A stretch of 64,000 nucleotides of DNA from Serpentinimonas raichei (lineage in GTDB: Bacteria; Pseudomonadota; Gammaproteobacteria; Burkholderiales; Burkholderiaceae_C). Location of the stretch: contig NZ_AP014568.1 of NCBI RefSeq assembly GCF_000828895.1, forward strand, positions 1,495,858 through 1,559,857. Direction: 5' to 3'. Below, piece by piece: positions 26,157-38,246 of this stretch (positions within the stretch are counted from its first letter, which is position 1; each line of letters starts with the position of its first letter). The translations under genes were made by a program, and so were the position numbers. The notes beneath the pieces are model-generated. The model did not search any database. It saw nothing but the letters and a program-made list of their open reading frames with translations, and was not told the DNA's origin.

Positions 26157-26375
26157 ATGATTAACGCAATCAAAATACTGGGTTTCGCCTTGATCGTGGC
26201 GGGTGGCTTGGGCCTGCTGTATGGCGGCTTCACCTACACCCAAGAGACGCATCAGGCCGTGCTGGGGCCGATCGAACTGACGGTGCAAGACAAGCAGACC
26301 GTGAACATTCCCATTTGGGCCAGTATCGGGGCGATTGTGGCGGGTGGCTTGCTGCTGCTTGTGCGCATCAAGTAG
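26157..26375 (+). CDS. Small two-helix membrane protein of unknown function
   Basis: 72 residues with two membrane helices (ILGFALIVAGGLGLLYGGF and IPIWASIGAIVAGGLLLLV) and a periplasmic loop of about 27 residues (THQAVLGPIELTVQDKQTVN). It is similar in outline to DUF3185-type proteins but was not assigned to that family. The AGGTGAAAA site precedes the ATG. It closes the group Crp/Fnr regulator, lipoprotein, DUF5670 protein; all are read in the same direction. Confidence 0.7.
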   Translation: MINAIKILGFALIVAGGLGLLYGGFTYTQETHQAVLGPIELTVQDKQTVNIPIWASIGAIVAGGLLLLVRIK

Positions 26376-26550
26376 GCTGCGGTTGCAGACTCACGAGCGG
26401 GATCCGCCTTGCGCGGCGCTGCCCGTGATGCCCGTGTGTGGAATGGTCTGTGTGGCATGGTCAAGCGCTGGCCTACAATTGCTTGCCTATGCGTAAGTTG
26501 AACGCAAGCTTTGAGACCAACCCACCCGCAGCCTACTGCACCATCCACCC

Positions 26551-28239
26551 ATGAAAACCCCCCCAGCGCTACTGGAGCAACACGGCCCGCGTGAGGCCAT
26601 GGAATACGACGTGGTCGTCGTCGGCGGCGGGCCGGCCGGGCTGGCCTGCGCCATCCGCCTCAAGCAGCTGGCGACCGAAAAAGGGGCCGAGCTGAGCGTG
26701 TGCGTGCTGGAAAAGGGCTCCGAGCCCGGCGCGCACATTTTGTCGGGCGCGGTGATGGACCCGCGCGCCTTGAACGAACTGCTGCCCGACTGGAAGCAGC
26801 GCGGGGCCCCGCTGCACCAAGCCGTGAGCGGCGACGACGTGCTTTTTTTGCGAGAAAAATCGGCCACCCGCACCCCGGACTGGCTGGTGCCGCGCAATTT
26901 TCACAACCACGGCTGCTACGTGATCAGCCTCGGGGCGGTTTGCAAGTGGCTGGCCGAGCAGGCCGAAGCGCTGGGGGTGGAGATTTTCCCCGGCTTTGCC
27001 GCCGCCGAGGTGCTCTACCACGAGTCCGGTGCGGTCAAGGGCGTGGCCACTGGCCACCTGGGGCTGGGCAAAGACGGGCAACCGGGGCCCGACTTCCAGC
27101 TTGGCATGGAACTGCACGCCAAATACACCGTGTTTGCCGAGGGCGCGCGCGGGCACCTAGGCAAGCAGTTGATCGAGCGTTTTGAGCTCGACGCGGGCAA
27201 AGACCCGCAAGCCTACGGCATCGGCATCAAAGAGCTGTGGGAAATCCCGCCCGCACAAGCCAAACCGGGGCTGGTGGTGCACACCGCGGGCTGGCCGCTG
27301 GACAACCGCACCTACGGCGGCGGATTTTTGTACCACCTGGAAGGCAACCGGGTCACGCTGGGCTTCGTGGTCGGGCTTGATTACGCCAACCCGTGGCTGA
27401 GCCCCTTCGAGGAAATGCAGCGCTGGAAAACCCACCCGAGCATCTGCGCCCACATCCAAGGCGGCAAGCGCATCGGTTATGGCGCGCGGGCGATTACCGC
27501 TGGCGGCCTGCTGAGCCTGCCCAAAACCGTGTTTCCGGGTGGCGCCTTGGTCGGCTGCGAGGCCGGCACCCTGAACGCGGCGCGCATCAAGGGCAGCCAT
27601 GCCGCCCTGAAAACCGGCATGTTGTGCGCCGAGGCCGCCTTCGAGGCGGTGCAGGCCGGCCGCAGCGGCGACGAACTGAGCGCCTACCCGGCCGCCTTCG
27701 AGCAAAGCTGGCTGCACCAGGAACTGGACCAGGCGCGCAACTTCAAGAGCTGGTTCAAAAAGGGCAACACCGTGGGCGCGCTCATGACCGGCGTCGAGCA
27801 CTGGCTGCTGCCCAAAATCGGCCTCAAGCGCCCGCCCTGGACGCTGCACCGCCACGCCCCCGACCACAGCTTTTTGCGCCCGGCGGCCGAGTGCGCGCGC
27901 ATCGACTACCCCAAGCCCGACGGCAAGCTCACCTTCGACCGCCTCTCCAGCGTGTTCGTGAGCAACACCAACCACAACGAACACCAGCCCGCGCACCTGA
28001 CGCTGCGCGACGCCAGCGTGCCGGTGCAGACCAACCTAGCGCGCTACGCCGGTCCCGAGAGCCGCTACTGCCCGGCCGGGGTGTATGAGTTCGTCGATGC
28101 CGAGGGTGGCGGCCAGCGGCTGCAGATCAACGCCCAAAACTGCGTGCACTGCAAGACCTGCGACATCAAAGACCCGACCCAAAACATCGTCTGGGTCACG
28201 CCCGAGGGCGGGGGCGGGCCGAATTACGCGGGGATGTGA
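26551..28239 (+). CDS. Electron transfer flavoprotein-ubiquinone oxidoreductase
   Basis: 562 residues. FAD-binding motif VVVVGGGPAGLACAI is at about residue 20; the C-terminal ferredoxin-like segment has CVHCKTCDIKDPTQNI, and with RYCPAG supplies the four Cys for a [4Fe-4S] cluster. ETF-QO passes electrons from acyl-CoA dehydrogenases and related enzymes, via ETF, into the ubiquinone pool at the inner membrane. No etfAB genes are adjacent. The start follows 175 bp of intergenic sequence with no other recognisable features. Confidence 0.95.
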   Translation: MKTPPALLEQHGPREAMEYDVVVVGGGPAGLACAIRLKQLATEKGAELSVCVLEKGSEPGAHILSGAVMDPRALNELLPDWKQRGAPLHQAVSGDDVLFLREKSATRTPDWLVPRNFHNHGCYVISLGAVCKWLAEQAEALGVEIFPGFAAAEVLYHESGAVKGVATGHLGLGKDGQPGPDFQLGMELHAKYTVFAEGARGHLGKQLIERFELDAGKDPQAYGIGIKELWEIPPAQAKPGLVVHTAGWPLDNRTYGGGFLYHLEGNRVTLGFVVGLDYANPWLSPFEEMQRWKTHPSICAHIQGGKRIGYGARAITAGGLLSLPKTVFPGGALVGCEAGTLNAARIKGSHAALKTGMLCAEAAFEAVQAGRSGDELSAYPAAFEQSWLHQELDQARNFKSWFKKGNTVGALMTGVEHWLLPKIGLKRPPWTLHRHAPDHSFLRPAAECARIDYPKPDGKLTFDRLSSVFVSNTNHNEHQPAHLTLRDASVPVQTNLARYAGPESRYCPAGVYEFVDAEGGGQRLQINAQNCVHCKTCDIKDPTQNIVWVTPEGGGGPNYAGM

Positions 28240-28371
28240 TAAGGGCGTCAAAATCCTGTGTTAGGGTACACAGCGGCTTCGGTTTGGAAACCCTTTGTGG
28301 GAACCTGACCGGGGTGCGAGCGATCGATAGCCACAGTGTTCACCGTTGTTTTTCAACCCTCAGGAGTAAGC

Positions 28372-28596
28372 ATGGACCTCTCTAAAGTTCTGGACAAGGC
28401 CTACAAGGGCCTGCCTTTGTCTGAAGTGGCCGACGCCCCGGTCGATGCGCTGCAGGGCGTCTCGGTCGCCGACGCCGAAAAGCTGGAAGCGGCTTTTGGC
28501 ATCAAGACCGTGCGCGATCTGGCCACCAACAAATACTTCCTCGCCGCCCAAGCCATCGTCGATGAGGCCGACGACGTGGAAGGCGAAGCCGACTGA
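28372..28596 (+). CDS. Small acidic helix-hairpin-helix-like protein, unknown function
   Basis: 74 residues, strongly acidic at the C-terminus (VDEADDVEGEAD). The middle, DALQGVSVADAEKLEAAFGI then KTVRDLATNKYFLAAQAIV, resembles the helix-hairpin-helix pattern of DUF4332-type and Rad51-N-like modules, in which a small domain is built of short helices, but no enzymatic motif is visible. The GGAG ribosome-binding site 6 nt upstream fixes the start; the in-frame ATG at 28336 has none. It is a single gene closed by its own terminator, so it is probably expressed independently. Confidence 0.7.
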   Translation: MDLSKVLDKAYKGLPLSEVADAPVDALQGVSVADAEKLEAAFGIKTVRDLATNKYFLAAQAIVDEADDVEGEAD

Positions 28597-28662
28597 CGCG
28601 CGTTCCAAACCAGCATCCAGCCGGGGCCGGGTCTTGCGCGTCGGTTCTGCTTGGCCCATGCG

Positions 28663-28695
28663 GGCCGCACCCTCTGTGGGCTGCGGCCTTTTTTT
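28663..28695 (+). terminator. Rho-independent terminator of the small acidic protein gene
   Basis: GGCCGCA (28663-28669) pairs with TGCGGCC (28682-28688) around a 12-nt loop, followed by seven T. It isolates the gene from gcvT. Confidence 0.85.
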
Positions 28696-28770
28696 ATGGC
28701 GGCCTTTTTGGCTTCGGCCCATTTCCTTGCCCGCCGGTTTGGCCCGATTTCTGCGCTACAGTCTGCGCCC

Positions 28771-29955
28771 ATGAGCGCCCTTCAACCCCACCCCGAACCC
28801 ACAGCCCCTGCTGCGGCCGCCCCTCACGCCCCGGCGCTGCAACGCACCCCGCTGTACGCCCTGCACCAAGAGCTGGGCGCGCGCCTGGTGCCCTTTGCCG
28901 GCTACGAGCTGCCGGTGCAGTACCAAGGGCCGGGCCAGGGCCTGCTGGCCGAGCACCTGCACACCCGCGCCAGCGCCGCCTTGTTTGACGTCTCGCACAT
29001 GGGGCAGGTGCGCCTGCACGGCCCCGACGCCGCCGCGGCACTCGAAACCCTGCTGCCCATGGACGTGCTCGGCCTAGGGCCCAACCAGCAACGCTACGGC
29101 CTGCTGCTCAACGATGCGGGCGGCATCCTCGACGACCTGATGTTCCTGCGCAGCGGCGCATACTTGGGGCTGGTGCTCAATGGCGCTTGCAAGGCGGCCG
29201 ATCTGGCGCACCTGCAGCAGCGCATCGGGGCGCGCTGCAGCATCGAAGCCCTGCCCGAGCAGGCGCTGCTGGCGCTGCAAGGCCCGCTGGCCGCTGTGGC
29301 GCTGCAGCGGCTGCTGCCAGGGGCCGAAAAGCTCATCTTTATGCAAGGTGCAGCGCTGGCGTGGCAGGGCCACGCGCTCACCCTCACGCGCAGCGGCTAC
29401 AGCGGCGAAGACGGCTTCGAGATCTCACTGCCCGCACCCGCAGCCGAGGCCTTTGCGCGCGCGCTGCTGGCGCAGCCCGAAGTGAAACCAGCTGGCTTGG
29501 GGGCGCGCAACTCGCTGCGGCTCGAAGCCGGGCTGTGCCTGTACGGGCAAGACCTCGACACCAGCACCACCCCGGCCGAAGCGGCGCTGGGCTGGGCGGT
29601 GCAGAAGGTGCGGCGCAGCGGCGGTGCCCGCGCCGGGGGCTTTCCGGGTGCCGAGCGCGTGCTAGCCGAACTCGAAGGCCGCCAGCCGCTGGCGCGCAGG
29701 CGCGTCGGGCTCATTGCCAGCGAGCGCGTGCCGGTGCGCGAACCGGCGCTGCTGCAAAGCCCCGCCGGCGAAGCCGTGGGGCAGGTGAGCAGCGGCTTGC
29801 TTAGCCCAAGCCTGAACCAGCCCATCGCCATGGGTTACGTGGCCCCTGAATACGCCGCCGTGGGCACTGCGCTGCAAGCCATGGTGCGCGGCAAGCCCGT
29901 GCCCATGACGGTGTGCGCCCTGCCCTTCGTTCCCACCCGCTACCATCGCGGGTAA
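28771..29955 (+). CDS. gcvT: Glycine cleavage system T protein (aminomethyltransferase)
   Basis: 394 residues. LYALHQELGARLVPFAGYEL at about residue 30, SHMGQVRLHGPDAAAALE and the folate-site region RSGYSGEDGFEISLP are conserved in GcvT. It transfers the aminomethyl group from lipoyl-GcvH to tetrahydrofolate, releasing ammonia. An Ala/Pro-rich extension of about 25 residues precedes the domain. The start at 28771 is the first ATG after the terminator. It is the first gene of gcvT-gcvH-gcvP. Confidence 0.95.
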   Translation: MSALQPHPEPTAPAAAAPHAPALQRTPLYALHQELGARLVPFAGYELPVQYQGPGQGLLAEHLHTRASAALFDVSHMGQVRLHGPDAAAALETLLPMDVLGLGPNQQRYGLLLNDAGGILDDLMFLRSGAYLGLVLNGACKAADLAHLQQRIGARCSIEALPEQALLALQGPLAAVALQRLLPGAEKLIFMQGAALAWQGHALTLTRSGYSGEDGFEISLPAPAAEAFARALLAQPEVKPAGLGARNSLRLEAGLCLYGQDLDTSTTPAEAALGWAVQKVRRSGGARAGGFPGAERVLAELEGRQPLARRRVGLIASERVPVREPALLQSPAGEAVGQVSSGLLSPSLNQPIAMGYVAPEYAAVGTALQAMVRGKPVPMTVCALPFVPTRYHRG

Positions 29956-30001
29956 ATCATTTGCGCGCTTGGCGCGCCCCACCCCCATGCAAGGAATACC
30001 C

Positions 30002-30367
30002 ATGAGCTTGAAATACACCCCCGATCACGAATGGGTGCGCGTCGAAGGCGACTGCGCCACCGTCGGCATCACGGCGCACGCGCAAGACGCGCTGGGCGAT
30101 GTGGTGTTCGTGGATCTGCCCGAAATCGGCGCCGCGTTGGCGCAAAAAACCGTGGCCGGCGTGGTCGAATCCGTGAAAGCGGCGTCCGACATTTATATGC
30201 CGCTCAGCGGCACCGTGCTCGAGGTCAACGAGGCGCTGCGCGCCGACCCGGCGCTGGCCAACTCCGACCCGCTGGGCGCGGGCTGGTTTTTCAAAATCCG
30301 CTTCAGCCAGCCGGCCGAACTGAATACCCTGCTCGACGAAGCCGCCTACACCCAGTTGACGCAGTGA
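30002..30367 (+). CDS. gcvH: Glycine cleavage system H protein (lipoyl carrier)
   Basis: 121 residues of the complete lipoyl-domain hammerhead fold. The lipoylated Lys is in VESVKAASD, about residue 59. It shuttles the methylamine group between GcvP, GcvT and the dihydrolipoamide dehydrogenase. The AAGGA site 5 nt upstream supports the chosen ATG rather than an in-frame ATG at 29969. Confidence 0.96.
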   Translation: MSLKYTPDHEWVRVEGDCATVGITAHAQDALGDVVFVDLPEIGAALAQKTVAGVVESVKAASDIYMPLSGTVLEVNEALRADPALANSDPLGAGWFFKIRFSQPAELNTLLDEAAYTQLTQ

Positions 30368-30443
30368 GCGCGGGGTAAGCGCGCCGTTCGCGCCCCTGCA
30401 AGCACACCCCCACCATTTACCCCCGCTGCGGCCCGCTCGCGAT

Positions 30444-33422
<2,979 letters not shown>

Positions 33423-33445
33423 GCCCTAACACCGGACCAGTTCGT

Positions 33446-35098
33446 TTAAGGCGCCACGGCGCGCTTGATGCCGAGCGCCATGGGGCGCGGCAAATGCCGC
33501 AGCGAGTGCAGCAGATAGGGCAACAAGCGCAGCTTCAGACCACTGACCGAGCGCGGCACCACCGCTTCGATCAGGTGCGGGCCGGGGGTGCGCAGGGCGT
33601 GCTCGAGCGCGTCCAGAAATTCTTCGGTGCTGCGGGCGCGGCGCGAGGGCACGCCCATGCCTTGCCCCAGCGCCACAAAGTCCAGCGGCGGCTGGCTCAG
33701 GTCGAACTGCTGCTGCGCGGCCCGCCCGCCTGCTTCGGCCCCGACGCGCTGCAACTCCAGGTTCAAGATGGCGTAGCTGCGGTTGTTGAAGACGATGTTG
33801 ATCACGTGCAGCCGCTCGCGCGCCATGGTCCAGAGCGCTTGCAGGGTGTACATGGCCGAGCCGTCGCCGTTGAGCGAGATCACCGGCCGATCTGGGCAGG
33901 CCAAGGCGGCCCCAACGGCACAGGGCATGCCCTGGCCAATGGCCCCGCCAGTGAGGGTGAGCAGATCGTGCGCCGGCGCACCGGCGCTGTAGAGCGGCAG
34001 CAGCAGGCCGGAGGTCTGGGCTTCATCAACCACGATGGCGCGCTCGGGCAGCAGGTGCCCCAGCGCTTTGCAGACCTTGTCGGCGCTGAATTTGCCGCTC
34101 GGGCGCGGGGCGCGCCGGGCCGGCTGCAAGGCGGGCGTGGCTTGTGCGGCTCCCACGGTCTGCACCAGTTGTTCCAAGCTTCCAGCCACATCTTGCTCGG
34201 CGCTGCACAGGGTGTGCAGCGTGCAGCCCTCGGGTACCAAGCGGCTGGCTTGGCCGGGGTAGGCAAAAAACGAGACCGGCTCTTTGGCGTCGATCAAAAC
34301 CAAATGATCGAGGCCGCGCAGTTGCACCGCGGCCAGTTCGGCCAGATAAGCGATGCGCTCGACGGCGGGCAGGCCGGCCCCGCGCTGCATGCGGGTCGGG
34401 AAGGTTTCGGCAAACAGTTGCACCCCGGTGTGCGCGGCCAGGCGCGCCGCCGCCAGCAGGGCCGTCTGGCGCAGTGCGCGGCCGCCCAGCAGCAGCGCTT
34501 TGCGCCCCGGGCCTTGCAGCACACGGGCCAAACGCTCCAACGCATCGGTGCTGGCCAAGGGCGGCGCGGCCGCAGGGGCCGCTGCCAGCGGCTGCGCGCC
34601 CTCACCCCACGAGACGTCGGCCGGCAAGATCAGGGTGGCGACGGCACCCGGTGGGCCCTTGCAGGCGGCCAAGGCATCGAGCGCGTCCTGGCACAGCGCT
34701 GGGCTGCTGGCCGAGGTGCGCACCCAGAGCGAGACGTTGCGCGCCACGGTCTCAATATCCGACTGCAAGGGTGCGTCGTGCTGCACGTGGCGGGTGGCGT
34801 GGTCGCCCACGATGTTGAGCAGCGGCACCCGGGCCTTGCGCGCATTGTGCAAGTTGGCCAAGCCGTTGCCCAAGCCACAGCCTAGGTGCAGCAGGGTGGC
34901 GGCGGGTTTGTCGGCCATGCGTGCGTAACCGTCGGCGGCCCCGGTGGCCACGCCTTCGAACAAGGTCAGCACGGCGCGCATCTGCGGCGTGCGGTCGAGC
35001 GCGGCGACGAAGTGCATTTCCGAGGTGCCGGGGTTGGTGAAGCAGGTGTCGACACCGGCATCGACCAGGGTTTTGAGCAGGGCATGGGCGCCGTTCAT
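33446..35098 (-). CDS. Acetolactate synthase-like ThDP-dependent enzyme
   Basis: 550 residues with the three-domain ThDP enzyme layout: N-terminal Pyr domain with the activating Glu in LFEGVATGAADGY, a middle domain, and a C-terminal PP domain with the diphosphate/Mg motif NGDGSAMYTLQALW. Such proteins are labelled acetolactate synthase, but this is not the biosynthetic ilvB: no ilvN small subunit or ilvC gene is beside it. It resembles benzoylformate decarboxylase and related 2-oxoacid decarboxylases in outline. The ATG overlaps the stop of the FAD dehydrogenase gene (ATGA), so the two are coupled. Its reaction is unknown. Confidence 0.85.
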   Translation of the reverse strand: MNGAHALLKTLVDAGVDTCFTNPGTSEMHFVAALDRTPQMRAVLTLFEGVATGAADGYARMADKPAATLLHLGCGLGNGLANLHNARKARVPLLNIVGDHATRHVQHDAPLQSDIETVARNVSLWVRTSASSPALCQDALDALAACKGPPGAVATLILPADVSWGEGAQPLAAAPAAAPPLASTDALERLARVLQGPGRKALLLGGRALRQTALLAAARLAAHTGVQLFAETFPTRMQRGAGLPAVERIAYLAELAAVQLRGLDHLVLIDAKEPVSFFAYPGQASRLVPEGCTLHTLCSAEQDVAGSLEQLVQTVGAAQATPALQPARRAPRPSGKFSADKVCKALGHLLPERAIVVDEAQTSGLLLPLYSAGAPAHDLLTLTGGAIGQGMPCAVGAALACPDRPVISLNGDGSAMYTLQALWTMARERLHVINIVFNNRSYAILNLELQRVGAEAGGRAAQQQFDLSQPPLDFVALGQGMGVPSRRARSTEEFLDALEHALRTPGPHLIEAVVPRSVSGLKLRLLPYLLHSLRHLPRPMALGIKRAVAP

Positions 35099-36720
35099 GG
35101 GGTGTCTCCAAGGGCAAGGTGGCGTGCGGCGGCGCGCGCCGTGAGGATGCAGCCGGGCAGGAAGGTGCCCTCCAGCGAGCGTTTGCCGCAGGCCCCGCCG
35201 CCACCAAAACCGGCTGCCTCACCAACGGCGTAGAGGCCGGGCAGCGGCTGGCCGGTGTGGTCGAGCACCCGGCTGTGCAAGTCGGTCTGCAAGCCGCCCA
35301 GGCTCTTGCGGGAGATAAGCCGCACCTGAATGGCGATATACGGCCCGGCCCCGGGCTGGCTCAAGGGCGCCGGGGCGCAGGTGCGCAGCCGATCGGGGCC
35401 CCAAAGCCGGGCGTGCAGGATGCGGCGGATTTGATCGTCGTTGCAGTGCGCCAGCCCGGCGCTGAACTGGGCGTCGAAGGCGGCCACGGTGGCTTGCAGG
35501 GTGCCGGGGGCCAGGTCTGGGTTGCCAGCGAGCGCGTTCATGCGCTGCTCCAGCTCGGGCAGGGTGTCGGCGGCGATGAACTGCGGGCTCTCGGCCAGCA
35601 TCTGGCGCACCAGCCGGTGGTTGCCGAGCAGGGTTTCGCGCAAAAACGCCAGCCAGTTGCGCTCGCGGATGTGCAGGTTGTGTTCGGCGCCGGAAATCGC
35701 CAGCTCCTTGGCGGCGATGCGCCAGTTGAGCAACTGCCACGTGTAGCCGCGCGGTTGCGCCGCCACCTGCTGGCACAGGGCGTGGGTGTCAAAACCGGTG
35801 ACCAGCGCTTGCGGCCCGATGCGCCGCCCGCTGCTGTCGAGCCAGAGCGCCGATTTGCAGGGTATGAGCGAGAGCCCATGCCCAGCGAAATGCGGCTGTG
35901 GGTGCGGCACCCCGGCGGCGTAGTTCCACATTCGCCCAGCGTGCGTGACCTGCCCACCCAAGGCCTGCACGCGCTGATGCAACACACCGTCGGCGTAGGG
36001 GTGGGCGCCGTTGAGCAGATCGGGCGGTGGCGCTGAGCCAGTCGGCCAGTGGCGGCGCACCTGCTCCAGGCTGCCGTTGATCCCGCCGGTGGCGACCACC
36101 ACATGATCGGCCTCGAAAACCTGCTCGACCCCGCTGGCTTCGTCGATGGCGATGGCCCCATTGACACGGCCCGCCAGCCGCGTGAGTTCGGTGACGCGGT
36201 GCCGATGCCGCAGCAGCAGGCGATCGCTGCCACGGCTGCGTGCGGCTTGCTGCAAGGCGGCGATGACGGTCTGCGTCAGGTGCGCGGCGGTGCCCCACAG
36301 CACGTGGTAGCGCGGCAGGCTGTTGCCCTCGCCGTACTGGCCGCGCTCGACCCAGTTGACGGCAGGCAAAAAGCGCAGGCCGTGACCCAGCAGCCACTCA
36401 TAAACCTCGGGCGTGCTGCGCTGCACGTAATGTTCGGCCCAGCGCCGGGGCCACACTTCGCTGGCATCGAGCTCGCCAAAGCGCAGCCAGTCTTGCAAGG
36501 CCCGCTCGGGGCTGTCGGGGATGCGCTTGCGCCGCTGCAGCGGGGTATCGATCAGGCACATGCCGCCAAAAGCCCAGCGCGCCAGACCGCCCAGACGCTC
36601 TGGGGTGTCGCGGTCCAGCAGCGTGACGCGCCGACCAGCGCGCAGGCACTCCAGCGCCGTCACCAAGCCGGCCAGCCCAGCGCCGATGACTAGGACCTCG
36701 GTGCGCGGCAGGGTGGGCAT
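35095..36720 (-). CDS. FAD-dependent dehydrogenase (COG3573, ketosteroid dehydrogenase-like)
   Basis: 541 residues. The FAD-binding Rossmann motif VLVIGAGLAGLVTALECL is near the N-terminus, followed by a GG-containing segment (GGLARWAFGGMCLID) and a conserved FAD_binding_2 C-terminal part with LYAVGEAAGFGGGGACGKRS. This is the family of FAD-binding dehydrogenases related to 3-ketosteroid-1-dehydrogenase and fumarate reductase flavoproteins. Substrate unknown. It is coupled to the ThDP enzyme downstream and follows lapB by 21 bp, possibly on the same long transcript. Confidence 0.85.
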   Translation of the reverse strand: MPTLPRTEVLVIGAGLAGLVTALECLRAGRRVTLLDRDTPERLGGLARWAFGGMCLIDTPLQRRKRIPDSPERALQDWLRFGELDASEVWPRRWAEHYVQRSTPEVYEWLLGHGLRFLPAVNWVERGQYGEGNSLPRYHVLWGTAAHLTQTVIAALQQAARSRGSDRLLLRHRHRVTELTRLAGRVNGAIAIDEASGVEQVFEADHVVVATGGINGSLEQVRRHWPTGSAPPPDLLNGAHPYADGVLHQRVQALGGQVTHAGRMWNYAAGVPHPQPHFAGHGLSLIPCKSALWLDSSGRRIGPQALVTGFDTHALCQQVAAQPRGYTWQLLNWRIAAKELAISGAEHNLHIRERNWLAFLRETLLGNHRLVRQMLAESPQFIAADTLPELEQRMNALAGNPDLAPGTLQATVAAFDAQFSAGLAHCNDDQIRRILHARLWGPDRLRTCAPAPLSQPGAGPYIAIQVRLISRKSLGGLQTDLHSRVLDHTGQPLPGLYAVGEAAGFGGGGACGKRSLEGTFLPGCILTARAAARHLALGDTP

Positions 36721-36741
36721 GGCAGGATTCCTTGGGAACGT

Positions 36742-37890
36742 TCAGATCTCTTCGATGCGCAACGGCGGGTAGCTGTCCCAGCTCTGGCAGCCGGGGCAGT
36801 GCCAGAAGTACTGGCGCGCCTCAAAGCCGCAGCCGGCGCAGCGGTAGCGTTTGAGCGGCTCGCAGGCGCGCTCGAGCGCCGGTTTGATGAGGCTTTCTTC
36901 TTCTGGCAGGCCCCAGTGAGCCCCACCCAGCCACAGGTTGGCGGCCACCAGCGAGGGCTCTCGCCTCAAGTGTTCGAGGTAACGGGCGCGCGCCGCTTGC
37001 ACATCGTCTTCTAGGCTGGCCAAGGCTTGCGTGACGTCGAGCGAGGCTGTGTGCTGCTGACTCCACTGTTGCAGTGTGGCCCGCACGGCCTGGGTGCGCC
37101 CCAGGCGTTTGCCCCACAGCGCCAGATTGTGCGCCACCAGCGGCAGGTGCGAGGGCGTGTGCTGCACCAGGTGCTGCAAGGCATCCCAAGCCCCTTCGGT
37201 CTGCTGCAGGCTGTGGCGCAAATCGGCCAGCTGCACCCAAGCCCGCGCCGATTCGGGGATGCGCTGCACCAGTTGCTCCAGCAGCACCAAGGCCTCGGTG
37301 GTGTGCTGCTGCTGGCGCAAGGTGGCGGCTTGCTCGCAGCGGTAATGCGCCAGCCGCAACTGAAAGCTGCCACGACCGGCGTCCTCGAGCAGCTCGGCCA
37401 TTGCGCCCGCTTGGCTCCAGTCGCGCGTGCGCTCGTAAATGGCCAGACGGGCCAATCGGGCATCGGTTTGCAACGGGGTGCCTTCGAGCCGCAACAGCGC
37501 CGCCTCGGCGCGGTCGAGCAGGCCCGCCTTAAGAAAATCCTGCGCCAGCGCATGGCGCGCACGCTCGGTCTCGCGGGCCGACAAGTCGGCGCGCGCCAGC
37601 AGGTGCTCGTGCACCCGCACCGCGCGGTCGTAGTCGCCGCGGCGGCGAAACAAGTTGCCCAGCGCAAAATGCAGCTCGGAGGTGTCGGGGTCGTTTTGCA
37701 CCGCCTCGATGAAGGCGTCGATGGCCTGGTCGTGTTGCTCGTTGAGCAGGTGGTTCAGGCCCCGAAAGTAGGCCTTGGGGGCGCGCCGGTTTTCTAGCCG
37801 CATCTGGCGCAAATCGAAGCGCGAAGCCAGCCAGCCCAGCGCAAATGCCGCCGGCAGGCCCCAGAGCAGGCTGATTAGGTCAAATTCCAT
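36742..37890 (-). CDS. lapB: Lipopolysaccharide assembly protein LapB (YciM)
   Basis: 382 residues: an N-terminal membrane anchor (LISLLWGLPAAFALGWLAS), then a series of TPR repeats (e.g. NHLLNEQHDQAIDAFIEAVQ, ELHFALGNLFRRRGDYDRAV), and a C-terminal rubredoxin-like zinc knuckle with CAGCGF and CPGCQSW. LapB works with FtsH to control LpxC levels, thereby balancing LPS synthesis, on the cytoplasmic face of the inner membrane. It overlaps lapA by 11 bp, the usual arrangement. Confidence 0.95.
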   Translation of the reverse strand: MEFDLISLLWGLPAAFALGWLASRFDLRQMRLENRRAPKAYFRGLNHLLNEQHDQAIDAFIEAVQNDPDTSELHFALGNLFRRRGDYDRAVRVHEHLLARADLSARETERARHALAQDFLKAGLLDRAEAALLRLEGTPLQTDARLARLAIYERTRDWSQAGAMAELLEDAGRGSFQLRLAHYRCEQAATLRQQQHTTEALVLLEQLVQRIPESARAWVQLADLRHSLQQTEGAWDALQHLVQHTPSHLPLVAHNLALWGKRLGRTQAVRATLQQWSQQHTASLDVTQALASLEDDVQAARARYLEHLRREPSLVAANLWLGGAHWGLPEEESLIKPALERACEPLKRYRCAGCGFEARQYFWHCPGCQSWDSYPPLRIEEI

Positions 37891-38173
37891 GAGGAGGTGG
37901 TTCGCCGCCGCCGCTTGCTTTGGATTCGGTGTGGCTGACCGGTGCAGCCACTGCGGCCCGTGCCGCCCGGCGCGCGCGCAGCCACAGCGGCGTCATGACC
38001 GCCACACCCAGTGCGACACCCAGCACCAGCGCCGCCAGCACCACCAGCACCAGCGGGGCGTCCCAGTAGGCACCAAAAAACAAATGCAGACGAACGGCGC
38101 CTTGGTTGTTGAGCGCGAACGCAAACACGACAAAAAAAATGGCTGCCTTGAGCAGCCACGAGAGGTAATTCAC
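37880..38173 (-). CDS. lapA: LapA, LPS assembly protein with DUF1049 domain
   Basis: 97 residues with two membrane helices (LLKAAIFFVVFAFALNNQGA and APLVLVVLAALVLGVALGVA) and a short loop with LHLFFGAYWDAP, the DUF1049 signature. The start is a GTG at 38173 preceded by a purine-rich GGGGGC; the in-frame ATG far upstream would read through ihfB. LapA acts with LapB in LPS assembly and in LpxC control. Confidence 0.9.
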   Translation of the reverse strand: MNYLSWLLKAAIFFVVFAFALNNQGAVRLHLFFGAYWDAPLVLVVLAALVLGVALGVAVMTPLWLRARRAARAAVAAPVSHTESKASGGGEPPPHGI

Positions 38174-38246
38174 GCTTGCCCCCAGTGGTGTGCAAGATTG
38201 TAGCGGGCTTGCGCGCCCCCACACCCTTGCACACGCGCTGGCGCAC

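Noticed and set aside
28597..28770. Glycine riboswitch before gcvT
   Set aside because: Only the terminator of the preceding small gene is present; the tandem aptamer pattern of glycine riboswitches is not seen in these 174 bp.
33446..35098. Biosynthetic acetolactate synthase (ilvB)
   Set aside because: No ilvN or ilvC beside it and a different partner gene (FAD dehydrogenase); the general ThDP-enzyme motifs do not prove that reaction.
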